A stretch of 64,000 bases of DNA from Sphingomonas sp. (GCA_017418975.1 JAFOMG010000017.1:310001-374000), one strand, 5' to 3'; counted from the stretch's first letter, positions 37,790 through 47,308 are shown. Notes: a model not told the origin generated them from the sequence alone. Program-made: numbers and translations.

Positions 37790-38562
37790 GCAAGAACGCG
37801 GACCTTCCGAAGCGGCTGGTGGTCGCCTTCGTGCTGATCGGCCTGGCCTTCGCCGCGCTTTATGCGGGGGGGCTCGGCTTCTGGCTGGTCGTGAGCGTCG
37901 CCGGCGTGCTGATGATGGGCGAGTGGGCGCTGCTTGCGGGCGCGAATTTCCGGGGCAAGCGGCTCGCCCAATATGCGGTCTCGGTGCCGCTCGCCGCGAT
38001 GGCGCCGGACCTGGCGGCGGGCCCGGGATTCCTCGCGCTGGGCCTGATCATCGGCGCCTTCTTCTTCCTCATGATCGTCACCAGGCGCGCGCAGCTGGCA
38101 TTCGGGGCCTTTTATGTCGGCCTGCCGATCCTGGCGCTGGTGCTGCTGCGCGAACAGCCGGAGCATGGCCTGTTGCTCACCTTCTGGGCGATGGCGCTGG
38201 TCTGGGCGTGCGACAGCGCCGCCTATTTCGCCGGCCGCGCGATCGGCGGGCCCAGGCTCGCCCCGGCGATCAGCCCGAACAAGACCTGGGCCGGGTTCCT
38301 GGGCGGGATGGCGGGCGCGACTCTGTTCGCCTTCGCGCTGGTCTGGCTGTGCGCGCTGCCGGCCGCGCTCGCCTGGGCGACGCCGGTGCTCGCGGTGCTC
38401 GCCCAGATCGGCGACCTGTTCGAGAGCCATTTGAAGCGCGTGGCGGGGGTGAAGGATTCGGGCAACCTGCTGCCCGGCCATGGCGGCGTGCTCGATCGGC
38501 TGGACGGGCTGGTCGCGGCGGCTCCGGTGGCGGCGCTGCTGGTGCTCTGGCTGGTCCGATGA
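37786..38562 (+). CDS. cdsA: Phosphatidate cytidylyltransferase
   Basis: It makes CDP-diacylglycerol, the precursor used by PssA. The 258-residue membrane protein has about seven hydrophobic segments and the C-terminal CDS signature: SPNKTWAGFLGG, then LAQIGDLFESHLKR, KDSGNLLPGHGGVLDRLDG. It starts at GTG 37786 inside the uppS stop (GTGA), and its own stop overlaps dxr (ATGA). Confidence 0.97.
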   Translation: MSKNADLPKRLVVAFVLIGLAFAALYAGGLGFWLVVSVAGVLMMGEWALLAGANFRGKRLAQYAVSVPLAAMAPDLAAGPGFLALGLIIGAFFFLMIVTRRAQLAFGAFYVGLPILALVLLREQPEHGLLLTFWAMALVWACDSAAYFAGRAIGGPRLAPAISPNKTWAGFLGGMAGATLFAFALVWLCALPAALAWATPVLAVLAQIGDLFESHLKRVAGVKDSGNLLPGHGGVLDRLDGLVAAAPVAALLVLWLVR

Positions 38563-39719
38563 GGCGCAGCGTCACGATCCTGGGCGCCACCGGATCGGTG
38601 GGCAGCTCGACGCTCGACCTGATCGAGCGCGCGCCCGAGCGATTCGAAGTGATCGCGCTCACCGCCAATTGTGACGTCGAGAAGCTGGCCGCCGCTGCGA
38701 TTCGCACCGGCGCGCGCCACGCCGTGGTCGCCGATGAAAGCTGCCTGCCGGCGCTTCGGGAGCGGCTGGCGGGGACGGGGATCGCCGCCGCGGGAGGCGC
38801 GCAGGCGGTCTGCGAGGCTGCCCGGATGGGCGCCGACTGGACGATGGCGGCGATCGTCGGGCTCGCCGGCCTGGGCTCCGCGATGGCGGCGATCGAGGGC
38901 GGCGGCACGGTGGTGCTCGCCAACAAGGAGCCCCTGGTCTCGGCCGGCGACCTGGTGACCGCGGCGGCACGACGCCACGGCGCCACGATCCTGCCCGCCG
39001 ATTCGGAGCATAATGCGATCTACCAATGCTTCGATTTCGCCCGGCCCGAGCGGGTGCGGCGGATCATCCTGACCGCAAGCGGCGGCCCGTTCCGCGATTG
39101 GAACCTGGAAGCGATGCGCGCCGTCTCTCCGGCCCAGGCCTGCGCCCATCCCAACTGGTCGATGGGCGCGAAGATCTCGGTCGATTCGGCGACGATGATG
39201 AACAAGGGGCTCGAGCTGATCGAGGCTGCGCGGCTCTTTCCCGTGGCGAACGAAGCGCTGGAGATTCTCGTGCATCGCCAGTCGGTTATCCACTCGATGG
39301 TGGAATATGTCGACGGTTCGGTGCTTGCCCAGATGGGCCCGTCGGACATGCGCGTGCCGATCGCGCACACGCTGGCCTGGCCCGACCGGATGGCAACGCC
39401 GATGCCGCCGCTCGACTTTGTGGCAATGGCAAGGCTGGACTTCGCGGCGCCCGATCCGGTGCGCTTCCCGGCATTGCGGCTGGCGCGCGCGGCGCTGGAG
39501 GCGGGGGGCGCCCGCCCGGCGATCCTGAACGCGGCCAATGAAGTGGCGGTGGCGGCCTTCCTTGCGGGCCGTCTCAACTTTCTTGAAATTGCCGCAATCT
39601 CTGCCGATACGCTTGAGCGCTATGACCCGGTCGCTCCGGAAAGCCTCGAAGCCGTTTGGGCAATCGACGCCGAGGCTAGGCGGATCGCGGGCGAGCGTGT
39701 GAAGGACGGCGTCGCTTGA
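38559..39719 (+). CDS. dxr: 1-deoxy-D-xylulose-5-phosphate reductoisomerase
   Basis: The second step of the MEP isoprenoid pathway. The 386-residue protein has the NADPH site ILGATGSVGSSTL, LANKEPLVSAG, the metal-binding PADSEHNAIYQC and ATMMNKGLELIEA. It is coupled by overlap with cdsA (ATGA) and rseP (TTGA). It feeds UppS, encoded two genes earlier. Confidence 0.98.
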   Translation: MRRSVTILGATGSVGSSTLDLIERAPERFEVIALTANCDVEKLAAAAIRTGARHAVVADESCLPALRERLAGTGIAAAGGAQAVCEAARMGADWTMAAIVGLAGLGSAMAAIEGGGTVVLANKEPLVSAGDLVTAAARRHGATILPADSEHNAIYQCFDFARPERVRRIILTASGGPFRDWNLEAMRAVSPAQACAHPNWSMGAKISVDSATMMNKGLELIEAARLFPVANEALEILVHRQSVIHSMVEYVDGSVLAQMGPSDMRVPIAHTLAWPDRMATPMPPLDFVAMARLDFAAPDPVRFPALRLARAALEAGGARPAILNAANEVAVAAFLAGRLNFLEIAAISADTLERYDPVAPESLEAVWAIDAEARRIAGERVKDGVA

Positions 39720-40849
39720 TTCAAAATCCCGGCATCCTGGTCACCATATTCGCATTCATGCTGGTGCTGGGGCCGCTCGTGTTCCTGCACGAGCTGGGCC
39801 ATTATCTCGCGGGCCGCTGGTTCGGCGTGAAGGCCGAGGAGTTCTCGATCGGCTTCGGCCGCGAGGTGGCGGGCTTCACCGACCGGCGCGGGACGCGCTG
39901 GAAATTCGGCTGGCTGCCGCTGGGCGGCTATGTCCGCTTCGCCGGCGACATGAACCCGGCCAGCCAGCCTTCGCCCGAATGGCTCTCGCTGCCGGCGCAG
40001 GAGCGGGCGCGGACCTTCCAGGCCAAGCCGCTATGGCAGCGCGCGATCATCGTCGCCGCAGGGCCGATCATGAACTTCCTCATCGCGATCGCGATCCTGG
40101 GCGGCTTTGCCTATGTCAACGGCCGGCCCGTGACCCCGCCGGTGATCGGCAGCGTCCTGGAGGATGGCGTCGCGGCGAAGGCCGGGCTCCAGGTGGGCGA
40201 CCGGATAACTGCGATAGACGGGCGCCGGATCAGCGATTTCTTCGACATCGCCGAGTTCACCATGATCCGCGCGGGCGAGACGGTGAGCATCGAATATCAG
40301 CGCGGCGGGCAGACCCGGCGCATCAGCGCCACGATCGGATCGCAGACCCTGAAGGATCGCTTCGGCAACCTCACGCACCGCGGCGTGCTGGGAATCGGGC
40401 GGAGCGATACCGTGCTGAAGCCGGTGGCGCTCTGGGAAGCGCCGGGCGTCGGCCTGTCCGAGACCGTGCGGACCATGCGGAACATGATCGAGGGCCTGCA
40501 GCGCATCATCCTGGGACGAATCCCGGTGACGGAGCTGGGCGGCCCCATCAAGATCGCGAAAATCTCCGGCGAGTTTCTCGCGATGGGACCGGTCGAGTTC
40601 GTGTATCTGATCGCGCTGATTTCGATTAATCTGGGATTCATCAACCTGTTGCCAGTCCCGGTGCTGGATGGCGGCCATCTTCTGTTCTACGCAGTGGAAG
40701 CCGTTCGCCGCCGCCCGGTGGAGCCGCGGGTGATGGAATGGGCGTATCGTGGCGGTTTGGTCGCAATTCTCGCGCTCATGCTGTTCGTTACGTTCAACGA
40801 TCTCGGCGCGTTCGGCGTGTGGAGAAGTCTGGCCGGGTTGATCGGCTGA
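39716..40849 (+). CDS. rseP: Site-2 intramembrane metalloprotease RseP
   Basis: A 377-residue protease of envelope stress signalling that trims anti-sigma factors in the membrane. The zinc motif is HELGH (His25, Glu26, His29) in the first helix, one PDZ domain covers about 130-200, and the third ligand is in PVPVLDGGHL near 318. It begins at TTG 39716 overlapping the dxr stop; TTG is rare but the first helix leaves no later option. bamA follows after 69 bases. Confidence 0.97.
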   Translation: MIQNPGILVTIFAFMLVLGPLVFLHELGHYLAGRWFGVKAEEFSIGFGREVAGFTDRRGTRWKFGWLPLGGYVRFAGDMNPASQPSPEWLSLPAQERARTFQAKPLWQRAIIVAAGPIMNFLIAIAILGGFAYVNGRPVTPPVIGSVLEDGVAAKAGLQVGDRITAIDGRRISDFFDIAEFTMIRAGETVSIEYQRGGQTRRISATIGSQTLKDRFGNLTHRGVLGIGRSDTVLKPVALWEAPGVGLSETVRTMRNMIEGLQRIILGRIPVTELGGPIKIAKISGEFLAMGPVEFVYLIALISINLGFINLLPVPVLDGGHLLFYAVEAVRRRPVEPRVMEWAYRGGLVAILALMLFVTFNDLGAFGVWRSLAGLIG

Positions 40850-40918
40850 TGTGGTTCGTGCAGGGCGGTGCAAGCCGCGTGGCTGACGGCCGGGTATTTT
40901 GATTCCGACTGGGGTGGG

Positions 40919-43687
40919 ATGGTGACTGCGATCAAGGCAACGAAAATCGGCGCGCGCGCCACGGCGACCCTCCTCGCGGGCACCATGCTCTCGGGCATGG
41001 CGGCCGCACAGACTGCGCCCCAGACGGCTCCGGCCGGCACGCCCCCGGCAGCGCAGGCCGCTCCTGCTCCCGCCGTTCCCGCTCCGGTGACGCGCACGAT
41101 CAAGTCGATCCGCGTCCAGGGCTCGCAGCGCATCGAGCCCGAGACGGTGATGAGCTACACGCGCCTGCGCGTGGGCGACGCCTATACCAACGAGACGATC
41201 GACCAGGCGATCAAGGACCTGCTCGCCTCGGAACTGCTCGCCGACGTGACGATCGAAGGCGTCGAGACCGGCGACCTGGTGATCCGCATCCGCGAGAACC
41301 CGGTGATCAACCGCGTGATCTACGAGGGCAACAAGCGGCTCAAGGAAGACAAGATCAAGAAGGAAGTGAAGCTGGCCCCGCGCCAGATCTTCACGCGTAC
41401 CGCGGTCCGCGCCGACGTGGCGCGCATCGTCGAGCTCTATCGCCGCCAGGGCCGCTTCGCCGCCGTGGTCGAGCCGAAGATGGTCAGCCTCGACCAGAAC
41501 CGCGTCGACGTGATCTTCGAGGTGCACGAGGGCCCCAAGTCCAAGGTCCGCCAGATCAACATCATCGGCAACACCGTGTTCTCCGACAGCAAGCTGCGCG
41601 GCGAGATGGCCACCAAGGTGGCGAGCCTCACGCACCTGATGAGCTCGAACACGAGCTACGACCAGGATCGCCTGGCCTATGACCAGCAGAAGCTGCGCCA
41701 GTTCTACCTGACCAACGGCTATGCCGATTTCCGCGTGATCTCGGCCGTGGCCGAGCTGACGCCGGACAAGAAGGACTTCATCATCACCTATGTGGTGGAG
41801 GAAGGCCCGCGCTACAAATTCGGCCCGGTGAGCGTCGACAGCGCGATCCGCGACTTTGACGACAAGCGGCTCGCCGCGGCGCTCAGCATCAAGGAAGGCC
41901 AATGGTATAACGCCAAGGCCGTCGAAGACACGGTCGAGCAGCTGAGCGAGACCGCCGGCATCGCGGGCTATGCCTTTGCCGATGTGCGCCCCGAGTTCCA
42001 GCGTGACAAGGACACGCTGACCATGGCGATGAACTTCCACATCGCGGAAGCCAATCGCACCTATATCGAGCGCATCGAGATCACCGGCAACCGCCAGACC
42101 CAGGACAAGGTGATCCGCCGCGAGTTCCGCGTGGCCGAGGGCGACGCCTTCAACACCTTCCTGGTCAAGCGTTCGCAGGACCGCATCAACTCGCTCGGCT
42201 ATTTCCAGGACAAGTTCGAGATCGAGCGCGTCGAGGGCTCGGCGCCGGACCGCATCGTGCTCAAGGCCAATGTGGAAGAGCGCGCCAATGGCGAGCTGAC
42301 GCTGTCGGCCGGCTTCTCGAGCCTCGAGCAGTTCATCCTCCAGGCCTCGATCCGCCAGCGCAACTTCCGCGGCATGGGCCAGACCGTGTCGGCCTCGGTC
42401 GACTATTCGACCTATTCCAAGTCGGTCGAGCTGGGCTTCACCGAGCCCTATCTGTTCGACAAGAACATCGCGCTGGGCGGCACGATCTTCCGTCGCGACT
42501 ATAACGCGTTCAACTATATCGGCTCGGACCGCTCGACGACCTACAGCCAGGTCTCGACCGGCTTCCAGATCGTCGCCGGCGTGCCGCTGACCGAATATTG
42601 GACGCTGTCGGGCCGCTATTATCTCGCCCAGGACAATGTGACGCTCGACAAGGCGAGCTTCTACACGAACGGCGTCTGCGATCCGCTCAAGGCCGGCCGC
42701 TATTATTGCGAGGCGGTGGGCAATCGCATCACGTCGCTGGTCGGCCTGACGCTGACCTATGACAGCCTGAACAGCCGCATCCGCCCGACCCGCGGCCAGC
42801 GCCTGTCGGTGAGCGGCGACTTTGCCGGCCTGGCCGGCGACGTGCGCTATCTGCGCGCGCGCGCCAATGCCGACAAATATTGGAACGTCGGCGGCGGCTT
42901 CATCGCATCGGTTTCGGCCGAGGGCGGCCTCATCCACAGCCTGGAGAAGGCGAGCGGCCCGGGCATCGATCCGGTGCGCATCACCGATCGCTTCTATCTG
43001 GGCGAGCCGCAGTTCCGCGGCTTCGACATCCGCGGCGTCGGCCCGCGCGTCCAGCGCATCAACTATACCGGCGATCCGACCACGGGCACGCAGCTGCTGG
43101 TCACCGATCGCGACCAGATCGTCGACGACGCGATCGGCGGCAAGGCCTATTACCTCACCAAGGCCGAGCTGGAGATTCCGCTGGGCGCCGGCGCCGCCGA
43201 GATGGGCCTGCGCCCGTCGATCTTCATCATGGCGGGCAGCCTGTTCAACATCACTCGCCCGGGCAAGACGATCGAGTTCGCTCAGGCGACGGATACCAAC
43301 GGCAACCTGCTGTACAACAAGGACGGTTCGCCGACGCTGCTGCCCAAGGACAACTTCATCAAGGATTCGGCGGGCAATCAGCTCTACATCGTGAGCGGGT
43401 CCGACCCGACCTATTCGGGCTATTACACGACCTGCAAGGTCGGTTACGCGGCGAGCGCGACCGCGCCGTGCGTCGGTACCTCGATCAATGCCATCGCCAA
43501 TCAGCCGATCGCGCCCTTCTTCGAGCGCTATGTCGGCGACACCGCTTCGCCGCGTCTGTCGATCGGCTTCGGCGTGAACTGGAATTCGCCCTTCGGCCCG
43601 CTGCGTATCGATGTGGCCAAGACGTTGCTCCATGCAAAGGGCGACGACACCAAGCTTGTAACCTTCAATGTGGGGACTCAATTCTGA
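40919..43687 (+). CDS. bamA: Outer membrane protein assembly factor BamA
   Basis: BamA inserts beta-barrel proteins. The 922-residue protein has a signal peptide (ending GMAAAQ), a Pro/Ala-rich linker, five POTRA domains (about 55-430) and an Omp85 barrel ending with the aromatic residue in NVGTQF. The barrel motif LGEPQFRGFDIRGVGPR marks the conserved loop 6 region. The start at ATG 40919 is set by the signal peptide and GGGGTGGG. The stop shares a base with the next start (TGATG). Confidence 0.97.
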   Translation: MVTAIKATKIGARATATLLAGTMLSGMAAAQTAPQTAPAGTPPAAQAAPAPAVPAPVTRTIKSIRVQGSQRIEPETVMSYTRLRVGDAYTNETIDQAIKDLLASELLADVTIEGVETGDLVIRIRENPVINRVIYEGNKRLKEDKIKKEVKLAPRQIFTRTAVRADVARIVELYRRQGRFAAVVEPKMVSLDQNRVDVIFEVHEGPKSKVRQINIIGNTVFSDSKLRGEMATKVASLTHLMSSNTSYDQDRLAYDQQKLRQFYLTNGYADFRVISAVAELTPDKKDFIITYVVEEGPRYKFGPVSVDSAIRDFDDKRLAAALSIKEGQWYNAKAVEDTVEQLSETAGIAGYAFADVRPEFQRDKDTLTMAMNFHIAEANRTYIERIEITGNRQTQDKVIRREFRVAEGDAFNTFLVKRSQDRINSLGYFQDKFEIERVEGSAPDRIVLKANVEERANGELTLSAGFSSLEQFILQASIRQRNFRGMGQTVSASVDYSTYSKSVELGFTEPYLFDKNIALGGTIFRRDYNAFNYIGSDRSTTYSQVSTGFQIVAGVPLTEYWTLSGRYYLAQDNVTLDKASFYTNGVCDPLKAGRYYCEAVGNRITSLVGLTLTYDSLNSRIRPTRGQRLSVSGDFAGLAGDVRYLRARANADKYWNVGGGFIASVSAEGGLIHSLEKASGPGIDPVRITDRFYLGEPQFRGFDIRGVGPRVQRINYTGDPTTGTQLLVTDRDQIVDDAIGGKAYYLTKAELEIPLGAGAAEMGLRPSIFIMAGSLFNITRPGKTIEFAQATDTNGNLLYNKDGSPTLLPKDNFIKDSAGNQLYIVSGSDPTYSGYYTTCKVGYAASATAPCVGTSINAIANQPIAPFFERYVGDTASPRLSIGFGVNWNSPFGPLRIDVAKTLLHAKGDDTKLVTFNVGTQF

Positions 43688-44442
43688 TGATTACCAAGAA
43701 GCGCATTCTCGCCGCGCTGCTCGCGGCGCCCGCCGCGCTTGTCGTCGCGGCTCCCGCGCACGCACAGGTCAACGGCATCGCCACCGCCAGCCCGGTCCGC
43801 GTGATCGACTCGAGCAAGGCGTTCACGGCTGCCCAGCAGCAGATCCAGACCACCTACAAGGCGGCGTTCGACCAGATCAACGCCCGCCGCCAGGCCGCGC
43901 AGAAGGAAGCCGAGCCGCTCCTCGCGCAGCTCGACACCAACAAGGACAAGAAGGTCGACGACGCCGAGCTCAAGGCGGCCCAGGCCGCCAAGAACCCGGT
44001 GCTCGACAAGATCGCCGCGATCCAGAATGCGGCGAACACCGACGTCCAGAAGCTGAGCAACCCGGCCGCCCGCGCCGAGCTGTTCGCGATCGAATCGATC
44101 CTGCGCCAGTATGAGCCGGCGCAGCTGCGCGTCGTCACCGCGCGCAAGATCAGCGTCGTGCTTTCGCCGGAAGTCTTCATGTACGCGCCCGATTCGGCCG
44201 ACATCAGCGACGCGATCACCGCCGAGCTCGACAAGTCGGTGCCGACCGTGAGCATCCAGCCGCCGGCCGATTGGCAGCCGGCGCGCGAGACGCTGGCGAT
44301 GCAGCAGCAGCTGGCCCAGATCGAGCAGATCCGCGCCTATCAGGCGGCTGCGCAGCAGCAGCGCGCGGCGGGTGCCGCTCCGGCGCCGGCGGCGCCCGCG
44401 GGTGCCAAGCCGGCCGGCAACAAGCCCGCCGAGCCGCGGTGA
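43687..44442 (+). CDS. OmpH/Skp-like periplasmic chaperone with an EF-hand-like loop
   Basis: A 251-residue protein with signal peptide (to AHAQ, residue 27), then the Skp start [10 protein letters not shown] and a long coiled-coil pair, ending in an Ala/Pro-rich tail. It should hold unfolded outer-membrane proteins for BamA. Between the helices, residues 83-94 read [12 protein letters not shown], which fits EF-hand loop positions 1, 3, 5, 9 and 12; position 6 is Lys, not Gly. This is unusual for Skp. Its context between bamA and fabZ is standard. Confidence 0.88.
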   Translation: MITKKRILAALLAAPAALVVAAPAHAQVNGIATASPVRVIDSSKAFTAAQQQIQTTYKAAFDQINARRQAAQKEAEPLLAQLDTNKDKKVDDAELKAAQAAKNPVLDKIAAIQNAANTDVQKLSNPAARAELFAIESILRQYEPAQLRVVTARKISVVLSPEVFMYAPDSADISDAITAELDKSVPTVSIQPPADWQPARETLAMQQQLAQIEQIRAYQAAAQQQRAAGAAPAPAAPAGAKPAGNKPAEPR

Positions 44443-44933
44443 GCGAGGACGTTTCGGCAGCCGCCGCCGCTCCGGAGAAGTCCGGGGGCCCGCTGAACAT
44501 TCAGCGGGTGATGGCGGCGCTGCCGCATCGCTACCCGATGCTGCTCGTCGATCGCGTCGAGGAACTGGTCCTCGACCAGCGGATCGTCGCGATCAAGGCG
44601 GTCAGCATGAACGAGGAGTTCTTCCAGGGGCATTTCCCGGGAAGGCCGATCATGCCCGGCGTCCTCCAGGTGGAGGCGCTGGCGCAGGCGGCGGGCGTGC
44701 TGGCGGTGGAGAGCCTCGGCCTCGCCGGTTCGGGCAAGCTCGTCTATTTCATGACGATCGACGGCGTGAAGTTCCGCAAGCCGGTCGAACCCGGCTGCCT
44801 GCTTCGCCTCGAGGTCGAGTTCGTCCAGAAGCGCTCGCGCGTCTGCAAGTTCGCCGGCCGCGCGATGCTCGATGGCGAAGTCGCCACCGAGTGCGAGTTC
44901 ACCGCGATGATCGCGGATCCGCCTTCGGCGTGA
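44439..44933 (+). CDS. fabZ: 3-hydroxyacyl-ACP dehydratase FabZ
   Basis: The 164-residue hot-dog-fold enzyme removes water in fatty acid elongation. The catalytic His is in [17 protein letters not shown] and the Glu in the same motif. [13 protein letters not shown] is the N-terminal signature. It starts at GTG 44439 in the stop of the Skp-like gene. In most Gram-negatives lpxD precedes and lpxA follows; neither is here. Confidence 0.97.
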   Translation: MSEDVSAAAAAPEKSGGPLNIQRVMAALPHRYPMLLVDRVEELVLDQRIVAIKAVSMNEEFFQGHFPGRPIMPGVLQVEALAQAAGVLAVESLGLAGSGKLVYFMTIDGVKFRKPVEPGCLLRLEVEFVQKRSRVCKFAGRAMLDGEVATECEFTAMIADPPSA

Positions 44934-44970
44934 TCCATGGCCGCGGGGCGGGCCCCGCAGCCGATTGCCG

Positions 44971-44999
44971 GCGCCGCGCAGCCCCAGGTTGCGCGGCGC
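44971..44999 (+). terminator. Hairpin after fabZ
   Basis: A 10-bp perfect stem GCGCCGCGCA / TGCGCGGCGC with a nine-base loop. It probably ends the uppS-to-fabZ transcript; no U-tract. Confidence 0.6.
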
Positions 45000-45066
45000 T
45001 CGCGTCTCTGCTAGGCGCGCGCCTCCGCTGCCGGTCGGAAACCGGCGGCTTTCCAAGGAATTCGAC

Positions 45067-45297
45067 GTGAAGAAAGACACTCACCCCGACTATCACATGA
45101 TCAAGGTGCAGATGACCGACGGCACCGTGTACGAGACCCGCTCCACCTGGGGCAAGGAAGGCGACACGATGACCCTCGACATCGATCCGCTGGCCCACCC
45201 GGCCTGGACCGGTGGCTCGCAGCGCCTGCTCGATCAGGGTGGCCAGGTCGCGCGCTTCAACAAGCGCTTCGGCGGCCTCAACCTCGGCAAGAAGTAA
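45067..45297 (+). CDS. rpmE: 50S ribosomal protein L31
   Basis: A 76-residue L31 with [19 protein letters not shown] and [21 protein letters not shown]. It lacks the four zinc cysteines, so it is the Cys-free form. GTG 45067 follows AAGGAA by six bases, which decides the start against longer upstream frames. A hairpin follows the stop. Confidence 0.95.
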   Translation: MKKDTHPDYHMIKVQMTDGTVYETRSTWGKEGDTMTLDIDPLAHPAWTGGSQRLLDQGGQVARFNKRFGGLNLGKK

Positions 45298-45311
45298 TTT
45301 CCCGGGCTTTC

Positions 45312-45335
45312 GGCGCGTTACGACGTTAACGCGCC
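45312..45335 (+). terminator. rpmE terminator hairpin
   Basis: GGCGCGTTA (45312-45320) and TAACGCGCC (45327-45335) form a 9-bp stem with a six-base loop, 15 bases after the stop. Confidence 0.7.
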
Positions 45336-45364
45336 GTTAGCCAGCCGGGGCTAGCTTGCCCGTC

Positions 45365-45697
45365 ATGGCAAGCGCAGCACGAGCATTCGCAGCGGAATTC
45401 GAACCGGCCGAGGAGCTTGGCCGTCGGCGTTCGATGCGCGCGCCGGTGTCGCTCGACGCGAAGATCGGCCGGGGCGGCCTTGATCGCGCGCTGTGCAAGG
45501 TGGTCGACGTGTCGCTGCACGGCGCTCGCATCCAGACCTATTCGCTGATCAAGGCCGGTTCGATGATCTGGCTGGCGCTGCCCGGGATCGGGCATGTCGC
45601 GGCGCGCGTCGTCTGGTCCAGCGATTTCGAGGCGGGCCTCGAATTTCAGGCCGCGCTGACTCCCGAAGCCTTCGAGACACTTACGACGCAGCGATAG
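45365..45697 (+). CDS. PilZ domain protein
   Basis: A 110-residue single-domain PilZ. The c-di-GMP contacts are present as RRRSMR (RxxxR type) near residue 20 and VDVSLHGARI (D-x-S-x-x-G). Such small proteins switch motility or polysaccharide output. ATG 45365 is preferred over an upstream TTG. No signalling gene is next to it. Confidence 0.88.
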   Translation: MASAARAFAAEFEPAEELGRRRSMRAPVSLDAKIGRGGLDRALCKVVDVSLHGARIQTYSLIKAGSMIWLALPGIGHVAARVVWSSDFEAGLEFQAALTPEAFETLTTQR

Positions 45698-45807
45698 CGT
45701 TCACGACGCAGCGATGGCGTTGCGCGCCGAAAGGCGGCGCGGGCGGATTGCGCTTGCCCGCGAGATAGGACATTCTTGCCCTAATTCACCTGCTGGGGAA
45801 ACTGGTG

Positions 45808-46329
45808 ATGATCAAGGGTCTGCTGCTTTGCGCGGCGGCATGTGCCGCGCCCCTGACGGCGATGGCGGGCGATCGGGACCTGCCGATCATTCCCAATCTC
45901 AAGGCCTTGCTCGCCTCCGATGGTGCCGCGCGCACGCCTCCCGGCCGCAGGCTGGCCCGGCCACGGCCGACCACCTATGTGCCGATCGCCTATCATGGGC
46001 TGGAGCGCGGCGAGATTCGTGCCCCGACCGCGACCCTGCTGCCGCAGGAGCCGATCCGGCTCACCAGCACCTTCTCGATCGCCGAGCTGCGCGCCCGGCC
46101 CTTCCGGACTTTCGCCACGCTGGATACCGGCGCCGACGCGACCAGCGCGCGGGGCGGCAGCTGGGCCGTGTACGACATACTTTCCGATCACCGGAAGCCG
46201 CGCTTCCGCCGCTCGGCGCTGAGCACGATGCTGGTGCTGCGCATCGACGGCGAGGAGGGAAGCGCGCCGCTCAGCGTGGGCGGCGGCGGGGTCGCCTCCG
46301 CGCTGTGGCAGGTGATGCCGGGGAACTGA
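45808..46329 (+). CDS. Secreted protein of unknown function
   Basis: A 173-residue protein with signal peptide MIKGLLLCAAACAAPLTAMA. The mature part is Arg-rich near its start (GRRLARPRPTTYVP) and ends in a Gly-rich stretch. No family is recognised. Convergent with the truncated TPR gene. Confidence 0.65.
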   Translation: MIKGLLLCAAACAAPLTAMAGDRDLPIIPNLKALLASDGAARTPPGRRLARPRPTTYVPIAYHGLERGEIRAPTATLLPQEPIRLTSTFSIAELRARPFRTFATLDTGADATSARGGSWAVYDILSDHRKPRFRRSALSTMLVLRIDGEEGSAPLSVGGGGVASALWQVMPGN

Positions 46330-46367
46330 GGCCCGGCGCGCGCCGCCCCGGCGAGGGGGCTGGGCGT

Positions 46368-46829
46368 TCAGTTGGCCTTCTGCTTCTGCGCGACGAGATT
46401 GAGCACCTGGGCGGCATATTCGTTGCCCGGATCGAGCGCCTTGGCCTGGTTCGCGGCATTGGCGGCGCCGGGCAGGTCGCCCAGCGCGATGAAGGCGATG
46501 CCCTTCACCGCGATCAGATTGGCGCGGCCGGGGCCGTCCATGTCGCGATCGCTGGCCAGGAACCGGTCGATGAACGGCGGTATCTCGCCATAGGCCGAGA
46601 GGCTGAGCAGCGTCGCGACATATTCCTTGATCAGGTCGTGCTGGTTCGGCGCGATCGCCAGCCCCTTGGCGTAGCTGGCCTTGGCGCCCGCGAAGTCCTC
46701 CATCTCATACTGGATCCAGCCGACGGCATAGGCGAGATCGGCATGATGGAGGTTGGTCAGCACGAAATTGGCGCCGGCGGGGAAGCCGTCGATCGCGCGG
46801 CCGGCCTTGCTGGCGTCGGCATAGGCCAT
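46368..46829 (-). pseudogene. TPR-repeat protein, N-terminally truncated
   Basis: The remaining 153 codons encode TPR-type helices (ADLAYAVGWIQYEMEDFAGAK, then ASYAKGLAIAPNQ; later AFIALGDLPGAANAANQAKALDP). The tract starts abruptly: upstream of about 46848 the same frame runs into phage-like sequence coded on the other strand and loses protein character. The first in-frame Met is at 46829. TPR proteins of this kind normally have a signal peptide and further repeats, which are missing, so the 5' part was probably removed at insertion of the adjacent remnant. Confidence 0.65.
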
Positions 46830-46850
46830 TTCCAGACCACGCTGGAGCAG

Positions 46851-47072
46851 ATGGCGATTGACGCTACGCTGGCACGCTTGGAGCGCGAAGCGCTCATTGA
46901 GGCTGCGCCCGCTATTGCTGCCATCATGGGACGCTCGCATGTCGTCGCTGCACCAGCGCCCACACCTGTGGTCATGCCCGACCCCGAACCCGCCGCACCG
47001 CCCATTCCAGCGCCCTTGGCGAATCGCCCGGTTGCGCCTGACGGGCTGCGGCAGCGCCTCGGACTGCACTAA
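46851..47072 (+). CDS. Phage-like small protein, 73 aa
   Basis: Begins MAIDATLARLEREALIEAAP after GGAG and continues into a Pro/Ala-rich tail. It starts exactly where the TPR gene loses its reading frame, so it marks the left edge of the inserted segment. The end overlaps nothing; the next gene starts six bases on. No family is known to me. Confidence 0.55.
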   Translation: MAIDATLARLEREALIEAAPAIAAIMGRSHVVAAPAPTPVVMPDPEPAAPPIPAPLANRPVAPDGLRQRLGLH

Positions 47073-47077
47073 CCACA

Positions 47078-47308
47078 ATGGCGGGCATCCGGGCCTTGCA
47101 GAAGCGAGCGGGGAAGCTGGAGAAGGCAGCGATGCCGACGCCATCGCCGTTCGTGCAGTGGTTCGGGTCGTTTGACGCATGGGTTGAGAGTGATGTTCTG
47201 CCCGGTGTCGAGGGCGGGACGCTGGCGGCGGATGACATGGTGGCGGTCGTCGCTGCCCTCCGTGGCTGGGAAGCGGACGGGACATGGAGCGGCGCACATG
47301 CTCGCTGA
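47078..47308 (+). CDS. Phage-like small protein, 76 aa
   Basis: A 76-residue protein with a basic helical start (MAGIRALQKRAGKLEKAA) and a Trp-rich centre (PFVQWFGSFDAWVES). It overlaps the next gene by 11 bases, the compact spacing typical of phage genomes. Function unknown. Confidence 0.55.
   Translation: MAGIRALQKRAGKLEKAAMPTPSPFVQWFGSFDAWVESDVLPGVEGGTLAADDMVAVVAALRGWEADGTWSGAHAR

Noticed and set aside
40031..43681. A 1216-codon open frame on the minus strand across rseP and bamA
   Set aside because: It mirrors the codon pattern of bamA, has no recognisable domains and consists of charged low-complexity runs typical of antisense frames in GC-rich DNA.
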